A DNA stretch of 64,000 nt from DATLLN01 sp963797175 (GTDB lineage Bacteria > Actinomycetota > Thermoleophilia > Gaiellales > JAICJC01), in assembly GCA_963797175.1 (NCBI GenBank), contig CAWCOL010000005.1, positions 372,001 through 436,000 on the forward strand, given 5' to 3'. Position numbers and translations under genes: made by a program. Of the stretch, positions 19,569 to 27,428 are shown in pieces. Every line of letters begins with the position of its first letter. Position 1 is the stretch's first letter. Below the pieces are notes generated by a model. That model did not search any database and had not been told where the DNA came from. It was given only the letters and a program-made list of their open reading frames with translations.

Positions 19569-20590
19569 GGCCACCGGTCCAGCGGCACGACGCCGAGCCC
19601 CGGCCCATCGCCGGGGAGCACGCGGCCGTCGTCAAGCTCGAGCCCGGTGAACGCGTCGTCCGCATTCAGCAGGTGGCCGTCCAGGTCGACGATGTCCACC
19701 AGCGGAGCGATCGCCGCTGCGCCGGCGATGCCGAGGCTGGACTCGTTCATGCAGCCCAGCATCACCTTCAGGCCGAGGGCGCGGGCCGCGTGGATCATGC
19801 GCACGGCCTCGCGGATGCCGCCCGACTTGGTCAGCTTGATGTTGACGCCGTCCGCGTGCCCCGCCGCCGCCGCGACGTCGGGCAGGGTGTGGCAGCTCTC
19901 GTCCAGCAGGATCGGGATCGGGACGCTCATCGCGTGCAGCCGCGCGTAGCCGTCCACGTCGGCGGCAGGGAGCGGCTGCTCGATCAGCTCGACGCCGAGA
20001 TCGGCCAGCTCCGGGCAGAGCGCGGTCGTGGAGTCGACCGACCAGGCCTCGTTCGCGTCCACCCGGATCGTCGCGTGCGGCGCCTCCCGCCGGACGGCGC
20101 GCACCCGCTCCAGGTCGTCCGGGCCGCCGACTTTGATCTTGAGCGCATGGAAGCCGACCGCCCGTCGCGTCCGATCGGCGGTGCCCTCGACGGTGTCGAT
20201 GCTGATCGTGTACGACGTGGGCGGGGTCGTCGCCCGGTCGAGGCCGAGCAGCCGCCACAGCGGCTGGCCGCAGATCTTGCCGACCAGGTCGTGGAGGGCG
20301 CCGTCGATCGCGCACTTGGCCGCCATCTCGCCGGGCAGTTCGCCGATCCGCCCCAGCACCGTCTCCAGCGCGAACGGATCGTCGCCCAGCAGCGGCGCCG
20401 CGCGCTCGACGAACGCCGTTCCCGAGGCCAGCGTCTCGCCGTAGTGCGGGTCGGGCGCGGCCTCGCCGTAGCCCACCCAGTCGCCGTGGCGGATCGCGAC
20501 CTGGAGGACGTCGGCCTCGTCGTCCGCCGACCGGCTGATGACGAAGGTCTCCCGCAGATGCAGCGTGAACACGCGGCTGGTCAGCTCCAT
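19565..20590 (-). CDS. dgcA: Enolase-superfamily epimerase (DgcA / dipeptide epimerase)
   Basis: A 341-residue member of the muconate-lactonizing-enzyme subgroup. The catalytic bases are in ALKIKVGG (KxK) and NIKLTKSGG. The metal ligands are in RVDANEAW, LIEQPL and LLDESC. CMNESSLGIAGA near the C-terminus is typical of Ala-Glu dipeptide epimerases. With the adjacent DUF1611 gene it is more likely DgcA, racemising N-acetyl-glutamate. ATG 20590 faces the tRNA-Arg gene divergently, with TAGTCT 9 nt before the start as a possible -10 box. Confidence 0.85.
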   Translation of the reverse strand: MELTSRVFTLHLRETFVISRSADDEADVLQVAIRHGDWVGYGEAAPDPHYGETLASGTAFVERAAPLLGDDPFALETVLGRIGELPGEMAAKCAIDGALHDLVGKICGQPLWRLLGLDRATTPPTSYTISIDTVEGTADRTRRAVGFHALKIKVGGPDDLERVRAVRREAPHATIRVDANEAWSVDSTTALCPELADLGVELIEQPLPAADVDGYARLHAMSVPIPILLDESCHTLPDVAAAAGHADGVNIKLTKSGGIREAVRMIHAARALGLKVMLGCMNESSLGIAGAAAIAPLVDIVDLDGHLLNADDAFTGLELDDGRVLPGDGPGLGVVPLDRWP

Positions 20591-20596
20591 GGGAGC

Positions 20597-20607
20597 GGTA
20601 GACTACC
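20597..20607. promoter_or_regulatory. Palindromic shared -10 region, tRNA-Arg and dgcA
   Basis: GGTAGACTACC is an 11-bp palindrome that offers TAGACT on the plus strand (10 bp before the tRNA) and TAGTCT on the minus strand (9 bp before dgcA). The two divergent genes may therefore share one -10 region and be mutually exclusive in transcription. Confidence 0.4.
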
Positions 20608-20614
20608 GGCCCTC

Positions 20615-20687
20615 GCGCCTGTAGCTCAGGGGATAGAGCGTGCGCCTCCGGAGCGCAAGGTCGTAGGTTCGATTCCTACCAGGCGCA
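20615..20687 (+). tRNA. tRNA-Arg (anticodon CCG)
   Basis: A 73-nt cloverleaf. Acceptor GCGCCTG pairs with CAGGCGC, discriminator A; the D arm contains AGCTCAGGGGATAGAGC; the anticodon stem TGCGC/GCGCA encloses CTCCGGA, giving anticodon CCG; the T arm holds GGTTCGATTCC. No 3' CCA is encoded. It reads CGG arginine codons, common in this GC-rich genome. Confidence 0.97.
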
Positions 20688-20723
20688 TTCGCTCTGCCGG
20701 TTTCTCCTACGGCTCCGCGGCGA

Positions 20724-21293
20724 TCACCTGGCCGGACTCCTCACGCTGGCCTCCCATTCCGGGTTCATCCCGGGGTTCACGGCAGATCGCACTGCGATGA
20801 ACGTCAGGGCGCAGGCCTGCCACACCGCCGCCAGGAAGAGCACCGCGCTCGGCAGGAGCACGCCGTCGCCGGGCATGCCATCTCCCGGCGACGCGTCCAG
20901 CGCACCCAAGACCTTGAGCAGAGCACCGAATGCGGCGACTGCGATGGCGAAGGCGACGATGCGGTGGTACCGGGCCATCCTCACCATGAGCACGATGCCG
21001 GCGATCGCAAGGATCAGCGCGGCGGTTGCCCAGGGACGTGCGGCCTGCGAGATCGACCGCGCCTCGGCCTCGATCGCGCGGTCTGGCTGGCCGGTCTGCG
21101 TGTCCGTAGAGACGACATCCGGCTCGGCACCGAGCACGACATCGATCCCCGTGGACGAAACCATGGTCTGATCCTCGCCGCACGACGACACGGAAAACAT
21201 CGGCAGCAGGAAGCAGAGCGCGACGATCGCGAACGGGGAGCAGCGCAGCGCCCTGCGCCGAGCGGAGACCGACGGATGCGGGTTGGTGTCCAT
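20724..21293 (-). CDS. Hypothetical membrane protein
   Basis: A 189-residue protein of unknown function. A hydrophobic segment near residues 20-37 ends in MFSVSSCGEDQ, and three further hydrophobic segments lie at about 88-104, 110-128 and 146-165. The stretch between the first two segments is acidic and Thr/Asp-rich and probably extracytoplasmic. No catalytic motif is recognised. The 95 bp before it, up to the beta-propeller gene's 3' end, hold nothing recognisable. Confidence 0.6.
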   Translation of the reverse strand: MDTNPHPSVSARRRALRCSPFAIVALCFLLPMFSVSSCGEDQTMVSSTGIDVVLGAEPDVVSTDTQTGQPDRAIEAEARSISQAARPWATAALILAIAGIVLMVRMARYHRIVAFAIAVAAFGALLKVLGALDASPGDGMPGDGVLLPSAVLFLAAVWQACALTFIAVRSAVNPGMNPEWEASVRSPAR

Positions 21294-21388
21294 GGACGCA
21301 CTCTCGGCCGTCGCCGGTGGACTCGCATCGGGGATACCCCTTGAGTTGGCTCAGTCCGTTGGGGTGGTCGGGGACGGACCGGCCACCG

Positions 21389-22966
21389 TCAGTGTGCGCG
21401 CAGCAGGGCCGGGTTGGGCCTGGCTCCCGAGGCGTGGTTGGGCACCGCCGGCTCGAAGGCGTTCAGCTCGCCCCCCGGGTCGGAGACCAGCACCCGGCCG
21501 TCCACCACCGCGACCGGGTAGCCCGACGGACTGGCCGCGAAGTCGACCGTCTGCCAGATCGCGTCGCAGGTGGGAGCGCCGCAGCCCTTCAGGTCGTACG
21601 CGAAGACCTGGCGGGCCGTGGTCGAGTAGATGACGCCGTCGGCGACCGAGAGCGGGCCGTTGACGGTGCGGATCGACTGCCACACGAGCGGCGGGCTGGA
21701 CTCCGATGCCCCGATGTTGTACACGGCGATACCGCTGCTCGTGGCGACGATCAGGCGGTTTCCGGTCGCGGCCAGGCCGACGGTCGCGGTCTGGCCTCCC
21801 GAGTTCGAGACGACCGGCGTTGCGCCGAGCGCGTTCAGCGTGGGGTCGAACGCTTCGACCAGGCCGTTGTCCGTACCCAGGAACACCTCGCCCTTGACGA
21901 TCGTCGGTCCGGAATCGAACCGGGTTGCGAGATTCGGGTCCTGCAGGGTGACCGTGGTGATCGGCGCGCAGACTGACGAGCCGCATCCGGCGGCCGCGAA
22001 CACGGCGAGGCCGCCGGTCGTGCGCACGTACACGCGGCCCCGCAAGGCCGCCGCCTCACCGACGTGGATGACGCCGGCGACGCCCTGCGTCGGAAGTGGC
22101 GTGCCCGTCCACACCGGCGAGCAGACCGCGGAGCCGCACCCGGCGGCGTCGAAGACGTACAGGTTGCCGTCGTCCGAGATGACGTAGACGAACCCGCCCG
22201 CGACCAGCGCGTCGGAGGTGAACCCGGTGGCGTTGGTCGGCCCCGTCCACGACGGTGTGCAGCCCGCGGCGCAGCTCGTCGGGAAGGCGGCCACGGCACC
22301 GAACGGCACCCCGCCGCTGGAGCCCGCATAGGTCGCGTACACGAATCCGTTGCCGATGGCCGGCGTCTCCATGTCGCTCAGCCCGCTCGGCAGGGGGTAC
22401 GTCCACAGCGTCGATCCGTCCGATGCGCGGACCGCGGCGACCTGGCCGCCCGTCTCGGTGTATGCGACGCCTCCAGTGACAACGGTACCCGCCCAGGCCC
22501 CGAACGGGCTCCCGATCGGGGTGGTCCAGGCAGTGTCCAGCGTCGCGGCGGCGGCCGCATCGATCACGTTCTCGAACGGGTTGAAGCCGGTGCGGGCGCC
22601 GCTGTAGCCCATCTGCGTCCACGAGCTCTGGACGACGAACTTCTTCTGAAAGGCAACATCACTCGTGCGGCCGACGGCCGAGATCCAGTGCGTCCCCGGG
22701 AGCGCGGAGCCGGGGATGGTGACGACGACGCCGGGGAAGTGCCCGCTTGCGTTGGTGACGGCGATCTGCCTGGCGGTCGTGTCGAGGTAGACGTCGACCG
22801 CCTCGTGCGCGCCGAACCCGGAGCCGGTGACGGTGACGTCGGTCCCGGGAGGGCCCGATCCGGGAGTGAGCTTCAGCGATGCCGCAGCTGCCGCCACGAC
22901 GCCCACCACCATCAGGGTGACCACGACGGCCAGCACCGAGGTTCCCAGCATGACCAGACGTCGCAT
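21389..22966 (-). CDS. Secreted beta-propeller (PQQ-like repeat) protein with IPT/TIG domain
   Basis: A 525-residue exported protein. Residues 1-29 are a signal peptide (MRRLVMLGTSVLAVVVTLMV...AAAAAS). Residues 30-115 look like an IPT/TIG Ig-like domain (LTPGSGPPGTDVTVTGSGFG). The rest is a WD/PQQ-type propeller with repeated blades such as GGVAYTETGGQVAAVRASDGSTLW split by short loops. Four blades carry a Cys pair in an AAGCGS-x-VC-like motif that probably forms disulfides. It lacks enzyme residues and may be an adhesive or binding surface protein. It has its own strong promoter. Confidence 0.8.
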   Translation of the reverse strand: MRRLVMLGTSVLAVVVTLMVVGVVAAAAASLKLTPGSGPPGTDVTVTGSGFGAHEAVDVYLDTTARQIAVTNASGHFPGVVVTIPGSALPGTHWISAVGRTSDVAFQKKFVVQSSWTQMGYSGARTGFNPFENVIDAAAAATLDTAWTTPIGSPFGAWAGTVVTGGVAYTETGGQVAAVRASDGSTLWTYPLPSGLSDMETPAIGNGFVYATYAGSSGGVPFGAVAAFPTSCAAGCTPSWTGPTNATGFTSDALVAGGFVYVISDDGNLYVFDAAGCGSAVCSPVWTGTPLPTQGVAGVIHVGEAAALRGRVYVRTTGGLAVFAAAGCGSSVCAPITTVTLQDPNLATRFDSGPTIVKGEVFLGTDNGLVEAFDPTLNALGATPVVSNSGGQTATVGLAATGNRLIVATSSGIAVYNIGASESSPPLVWQSIRTVNGPLSVADGVIYSTTARQVFAYDLKGCGAPTCDAIWQTVDFAASPSGYPVAVVDGRVLVSDPGGELNAFEPAVPNHASGARPNPALLRAH

Positions 22967-22999
22967 CTCGAGCCCCCTTTTGCCTATGTGCCGATCGTC

Positions 23000-23029
23000 A
23001 CCCTATCCTCTTTCGTGGAGCGTTGTCAA
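23000..23029 (-). promoter_or_regulatory. Promoter of the beta-propeller gene
   Basis: TTGACA (23024-23029), an 18-bp spacer and TAGGGT (23000-23005) on the reverse strand. A leader of roughly 27 nt follows to ATG 22966, with AAAAGGGGG as ribosome binding region. This is one of the few consensus -35 boxes in the window. Confidence 0.7.
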
Positions 23030-23054
23030 CGCATCAAATCCCGCCCGCCCGGCC

Positions 23055-24665
23055 TCACTGGACGACGGCATGCTCCATCGCCCAGAGGGCGGCGGCGGCG
23101 CGGGTGGAGACCCGGATCTTGCCGTAGATGTGCTGGATGTGGTGGTCGGCGGTCTTCGGTGAGATGTAGAGCCGGTCGGCGATCTGGCCCGTGGTCAGAC
23201 CCCTGGCCGCCAGCCGCAGCACCTCGACCTCGCGCCGGGTCAGGCCGCCCGGATTGGTCTGACGCTTGCCCGGCGCCGTCTGCGGCTCGCCGTGGCCGGC
23301 GGCGACCATCACGGCCCGGCTCGCCCGCGGTTCGAGCATCCCGTCCGACTCCTGCCGGCGAAGCTCGGCAGCGGCATCGTGCGGCTCGAACGGCGGCCGG
23401 TCGGCTCGCTCGGTGGTGAGGCCGACGTAGACCTCGGTCGCGGCCAGCACGCACGCGCTCAGGTCCTCGTCGTCGGCCCGGAGCCGCTTGTGGTACCCGG
23501 AGCCGTCGCACTTCTCGTGGTGGGCGGAGGCCACCGTGTTCAGCGCGTCCAGGGCCGGTGAGCGGCGCAGCATCTGCTCGGTCACCATCGGGTGCAGCTC
23601 GACGCGGTCGAACTCCGCTCGCGTGAGCGGGCCGGGCTTGTCCCAGATCGAGTTCGGCACCACGGTCGTGCCGAAGTCGTGGACGAGCGCCGCTCGGCGG
23701 AGGGCGACCGCGGCCTCGTCATCCAGGCCCAGCACCTGGCCGGCGTCGCCCGCAAGCTGGGCGCAGCGGCGGCTGTGCCCGCCCATGTACGGCGACTTGA
23801 GATCGATGAAGTCGGCCACCACGGTGAGGGCGTCGTCGAGCTCCGCGCCGGCGAGGACTCGGTGGGGCTCGGGCTCGAGAGCGAGCACGGCGTCCCACGG
23901 CTCGATCTCGCCCAGGCGGGCGAACCAGGCGCTCCCGTGCTCGACGAACAGATCGGCAAGCGCAGGGTCGTAGGTGGTGTCGCGGCGCTCGCGGGCAGCC
24001 TCCAGAGCACGCTCGGGCGTGAACAGCCGGCCGATCGCCTCCATGTCGTGGCTCACGTGCACGATCCGCATCGGCAGCGGGATCGCCTCGCCCCCGACAT
24101 GGTCGGGATAGCCGTTGCCGTTCCAGCGCTCGAACGTGAACCGGAGCGACTCGCGCACGTCGGGGCCGAAATCGAGCCGCTGCGCGAGCATGTCGGCCAC
24201 CTCGCAGCCTGACGAGAAGTTGTACACGGCCCACTCCCGGGCGGTCTCCTGGATCAGTTTGACGATCCGCTCCTGCTCGTCCGGGCTGCGCCCGGCGGTC
24301 GCGTAGGCCATCACGTCGCGCATCACCTCGGCGGGGTTGGCGGCATCGTGCACCAGCGTCTGCGCGCGGATCGCGATCTCGTCGCCGAACACGGTGGCCA
24401 CCTCGTGGGCGTGCCCGGTGCAGCCCAGGTAGCGCAGCATCGCCACCCAGTAGGCGGTGGTGCGGACGTCGTCGCCGTACCCGGCCTCGTCGCACATCCA
24501 GGTCGCCAGCAGGCACGACCGCAGCTGCGACTCAAGCGGCTGGCCGAACGCGTTGTCCTGCGCGAGCGCGAGCGTGGCGACGAGCTCTCCCAGACGGAGC
24601 GGATGATCAGAAATGGGGAGTCCTCCCGATGTTTCGGCCGTTGGAGTCGACCACCATCGTCCCAC
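23055..24665 (-). CDS. Tandem HD-domain phosphohydrolase with LuxR-type HTH
   Basis: A regulator of about 530 residues with three parts. The first is a degenerate HD domain (about 20-230; ERWNGNGYPDHVGGEAIPLPMRIVHV resembles an HD-GYP tail). The second is a fuller HD-GYP-like domain (HSRRCAQLAGDAG, VHDFGTTVVPNSIWDKPG, AHHEKCDGSGYH). The third is a C-terminal LuxR helix-turn-helix (LTRREVEVLRLAARGLTTGQIADRLYISPKTADHHI). GYP is GYH in the second domain. It may sense or hydrolyse a nucleotide and bind DNA. The start is uncertain: GTG 24665 lacks an SD, while an ATT at 24614 follows GGGAGG by 7 nt and fits family N-termini better. It is divergent from the AmiC-like gene. Confidence 0.82.
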   Translation of the reverse strand: MGRWWSTPTAETSGGLPISDHPLRLGELVATLALAQDNAFGQPLESQLRSCLLATWMCDEAGYGDDVRTTAYWVAMLRYLGCTGHAHEVATVFGDEIAIRAQTLVHDAANPAEVMRDVMAYATAGRSPDEQERIVKLIQETAREWAVYNFSSGCEVADMLAQRLDFGPDVRESLRFTFERWNGNGYPDHVGGEAIPLPMRIVHVSHDMEAIGRLFTPERALEAARERRDTTYDPALADLFVEHGSAWFARLGEIEPWDAVLALEPEPHRVLAGAELDDALTVVADFIDLKSPYMGGHSRRCAQLAGDAGQVLGLDDEAAVALRRAALVHDFGTTVVPNSIWDKPGPLTRAEFDRVELHPMVTEQMLRRSPALDALNTVASAHHEKCDGSGYHKRLRADDEDLSACVLAATEVYVGLTTERADRPPFEPHDAAAELRRQESDGMLEPRASRAVMVAAGHGEPQTAPGKRQTNPGGLTRREVEVLRLAARGLTTGQIADRLYISPKTADHHIQHIYGKIRVSTRAAAALWAMEHAVVQ

Positions 24666-24680
24666 GACGCGTTGCTCTTT

Positions 24681-24695
24681 GTCGCCCCGGGCGAC
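24681..24695. promoter_or_regulatory. Palindrome between divergent HD-LuxR and AmiC-like genes
   Basis: GTCGCCC-C-GGGCGAC is a perfect 7-bp inverted repeat with one central base. It lies 25 bp before the AmiC-like ATG in the divergent control region. It is a candidate operator for the LuxR-type protein. Confidence 0.4.
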
Positions 24696-24720
24696 ATCCA
24701 CGATCTCAAGGGAGGACACG

Positions 24721-25863
24721 ATGACAGCACAGGCCAATCACGGAGGCGAGCCGATCAGGGTCGGCCTCGTCGCCGACCAGACCGGGCCGCTGGCGCCGGC
24801 CGGGCTGGCGGACGCAAACGTCGTCCGCATGGTGGTCGGCGACATCAACGCCAAGGGCGGCCTGCTCGGCCGCACGCTCGAGCTCCACATCGAGGATGGC
24901 GCCACCGACGACGCCGTCGCCTCGGCCGCGGCGGAGAAGCTGGTCACCGAGGACCGGGTCGACGTCATCCTGGGCGGCATCCTCAGCTCGACCCGGCAGG
25001 CGATCAAGCGGCCGGCGGTGACCGATGGCAGGACGCTCTACATCTACCCCGAGCAGTACGAGGGGCAGGAGTCCGATCCCCTGATCTTCTGCACCGGGCC
25101 GGTCCCGGCGCAGCAGGTGGACACGCTGGTGCCGTGGCTGATGAAGCGGACGGGCGCGACGACGTTCTACCTGCCGTCGGCCGACTACGTCTGGCCGCAC
25201 GTCATGAACGCCCGGGTGCGCGAGGTCGTCGCCGCCAACGGCGGCCGCATCCTCGGCGAGGAGTACTTCCCGCTCGACCACTCGGACTACCGGGCGACGG
25301 TCGAGCGGATCGTCCAGAGCGGTGCCGACGTGGTGTTCAACATGACCGTGCCGCCCGGGTTCGTGCCCTTCTTCGAGCAGCTGCACGAGTCCGGCTTCAC
25401 CCGTCGCGGCGGCAAGCTGGTGTGCACCTACTTCGACGAGAACATGCTCACGATCGTGCCGCCCGCCCACGTCGAGGGGCTCTACAGCTGCCTCGACTAC
25501 TACCAGGACGTCGCCGACCCGTTCAGCCGCCGGCTGACGGCGCAGTACGACGCGCTCTACCCGGGAGCCCCCGGGTTCAGCAGTGGGTTCGGCTGCTCGG
25601 GCCTCTACCGCGGCCTGCGGCTGTGGGCATCGGCCGTGGAAGAGGCCGGCACGCTGGAGCAGTCCGCCGTCGTCGCCGCGCTCGACCACGCCCGCATCGC
25701 CGAGGGCCCGGGCGGGCCGGCGACGGTCACGCCCGGCCAGCACCACGTGCGCATGAACATGTACATCGCCCAGGTCACCGACGGCCGCTTCCACGTGGTT
25801 CAGGAGCTGGGCCCGATCGATCCCCAGGAGCAGCGGGTCAGCACCGCTGCGCTCGCCTCCTGA
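24721..25863 (+). CDS. AmiC/FmdD-like periplasmic-binding-fold protein, no signal peptide
   Basis: A 380-residue type I binding-fold protein of the amide/urea group (RVGLVADQTGPLAPAGLADANVVRMVVGDINAKGGLLGR; LGGILSSTRQAI; VVFNMTVPPGFVPFFEQL). Transport-type relatives have a secretion signal; this one starts MTAQANHGGEPIRVG without one. No ABC permease or ATPase genes adjoin. AmiC-type members are cytosolic ligand sensors, so a sensor role with the divergent regulator is plausible. AAGGGAGG lies 5 nt before the ATG. Confidence 0.82.
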   Translation: MTAQANHGGEPIRVGLVADQTGPLAPAGLADANVVRMVVGDINAKGGLLGRTLELHIEDGATDDAVASAAAEKLVTEDRVDVILGGILSSTRQAIKRPAVTDGRTLYIYPEQYEGQESDPLIFCTGPVPAQQVDTLVPWLMKRTGATTFYLPSADYVWPHVMNARVREVVAANGGRILGEEYFPLDHSDYRATVERIVQSGADVVFNMTVPPGFVPFFEQLHESGFTRRGGKLVCTYFDENMLTIVPPAHVEGLYSCLDYYQDVADPFSRRLTAQYDALYPGAPGFSSGFGCSGLYRGLRLWASAVEEAGTLEQSAVVAALDHARIAEGPGGPATVTPGQHHVRMNMYIAQVTDGRFHVVQELGPIDPQEQRVSTAALAS

Positions 25864-25904
25864 GGCCCATCAACCCCACACTCACCGACGAAAGGAACCG
25901 CACC

Positions 25905-26177
25905 ATGTTGCTCGCAACCACACAGGTCGAGGACTTCGACCGCTTCCTGGAGGTCTTCTCCACCAAGGGCGCCGACAAGCGCCGCCAGCACGGCTCGAAG
26001 GGCGCCGTGGTGTTCCGCGACCCCTCCGAGGCCGATCGCGTCTGGGTGGCGTTCGACTGGGACGAGGCCGGCTGGCAGAGCTTCGTCTCCGACCCCGAGG
26101 TGCCGCCGATCCTGAAGGAGGCCGGGCACCGGGGCAAGCCGCAGGCCGCCCTGCTGGCGCGCAGCATCGACGCCTGA
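25905..26177 (+). CDS. Small ABM-like conserved protein
   Basis: A 90-residue protein (MLLATTQVEDFDRFLEVFST...) with the length and pattern of a dimeric alpha-beta barrel (antibiotic-monooxygenase-like) protein. No catalytic residue can be assigned. It is 41 bp after the AmiC-like gene on the same strand with AAAGGAA upstream, so they are probably cotranscribed. The hairpin at 26195-26224 ends the unit. Confidence 0.72.
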   Translation: MLLATTQVEDFDRFLEVFSTKGADKRRQHGSKGAVVFRDPSEADRVWVAFDWDEAGWQSFVSDPEVPPILKEAGHRGKPQAALLARSIDA

Positions 26178-26194
26178 CCTCCATCCCAGTCACG

Positions 26195-26224
26195 GGGCGG
26201 CGCTGACCACGGTCGGCGCCGCCC
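26195..26224 (+). terminator. Hairpin between convergent units
   Basis: GGGCGGCGC (26195-26203) pairs perfectly with GCGCCGCCC (26216-26224), and the loop holds GACC/GGTC, extending the helix. There is no T run. It lies 17 bp after the stop of the small ABM-like gene. Confidence 0.6.
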
Positions 26225-26236
26225 TGGCGCTCGCCC

Positions 26237-26824
26237 TCAGTCGGAGGACCCCATGCTCAGCCCACGCGCCTGAGAGCACGCACCACGTCCCGCGGCCGGA
26301 TCGACCTCCGTTCCGAACATCGCCACCGCGATCGGTCCGCCGACGACGATCAGGTCATCGATGATCGACTCCGGAGACAGCGCCGTCGAAAGACGCGGAG
26401 AACCTTCGAGCAGGTGACTCCATCGCGCGCGCACCAGTGAGCCGACGGACGGCATCGAGCCTCCGGCGAGCGCCGCGAGCACCACCAGCTCCCACCCTGC
26501 TGCATCCCGCCAGAGTGCCGGCGAGCAGCAGGGTTCTGTTGATCGCCGTGGCAAGCGCCGCCCAGGGGAGGATTCGGCCCTGGCCCTGCCGGTCACACAG
26601 TCGAGCCGAGAACGGCCCGGCCGCCGAGTAGCCAATCTGGTAGCCACCCGCGACGAGGCCCGCGAGCGCGTACCCCCTGTCGCCGAGACGGCGAAGACGG
26701 TGCTCAGCACCGTCATCAGATGGGCGCTTCGTCCGATCACGCCGGCGAGGACGAACGCCCGCGTCCCGGGGAGCCGGAGGACGGCGGCGTACGGATTCAC
26801 TGTCGCCTGGACGGACATCTGCAT
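26237..26824 (-). pseudogene. Truncated, frameshifted MFS transporter
   Basis: MFS-like sequence is spread over two reading frames. NPYAAVLRLPGTRAFVLAGVIGRS and the first helices read in one frame; GYALAGLVAGGYQIGYSAAGPFSARL through the fourth or fifth helix read in another; WELVVLAALAGGSMPSVGSLVRARW returns to the first. The frame breaks are near 26665 (a base lost) and 26500 (a base gained). The sequence ends near the sixth helix at about 195 codons, half the usual 400, so the C-terminal half is missing. Confidence 0.75.
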
Positions 26825-26966
26825 CCGGCCATCCTTCCGCCCCGGACTGCCGTCCGCAAGGCCGCGGTACCCGCAGCACGGTGGCGGCGGAACAGCTGCT
26901 CGAGCCGCTCCGCCGCCCCATCGTTACGGCTCCGGCGAGCCCGCGGCTCGCTCCCGCGCGCGCCGC

Positions 26967-27386
26967 TCAGTCGGTGCGCTGGACGAGCCGGGAGTTGTTG
27001 CCGGAGGGGTCGCGAAACCCGGCGTCGATGCCGTACATCTGATCCGTCGGCTCCTGGGTGAACTCGACCCCGCGCGCCTTCCACTCCTCGTACGTCTTGC
27101 GGCAGTCGTCGGTGGCGAAGAACAGCCCGCCGGTCGCTCCCTTGCCCATCAGCTCGACGATCCGGTCGCGCGTTGCCTCGTCGAACACCGGCGGACCCGG
27201 CACCTCCATCAGCGCGACGGCGATGTCGGGCTGGCCGGCCGGGGCGATCGTCAGCCAGCGGAAGTTGTCCATCTCGGGCACGGTCACGTCCTCGCGCACC
27301 TCCATCCCGAGCTTCTCGGTGTAGAAGGCGAGCGCCTCCTCCTGGTCGTGCACCCACAGGTTGACGGTGGTCAGCTTGACACTCAT
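26967..27386 (-). CDS. VOC family (glyoxalase/bleomycin-resistance fold) protein
   Basis: A 139-residue vicinal-oxygen-chelate protein. Two beta-alpha-beta-beta-beta units are visible: TTVNLWVHDQEEALAFYTEKLGMEVRED and GLFFATDDCRKTYEEWKARGVEF...DPSGNNSRLVQR. His/Glu metal-ligand positions are partly occupied, so catalytic activity is uncertain. GAAGGAGA lies 6 nt before the ATG. The AraC-type gene directly upstream on the same strand is a commonly seen partner. Confidence 0.88.
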   Translation of the reverse strand: MSVKLTTVNLWVHDQEEALAFYTEKLGMEVREDVTVPEMDNFRWLTIAPAGQPDIAVALMEVPGPPVFDEATRDRIVELMGKGATGGLFFATDDCRKTYEEWKARGVEFTQEPTDQMYGIDAGFRDPSGNNSRLVQRTD

Positions 27387-27428
27387 CGCGGTCTCCTTCG
27401 TGGTCGTGGTTGGTGCCGTGCAGGCACG

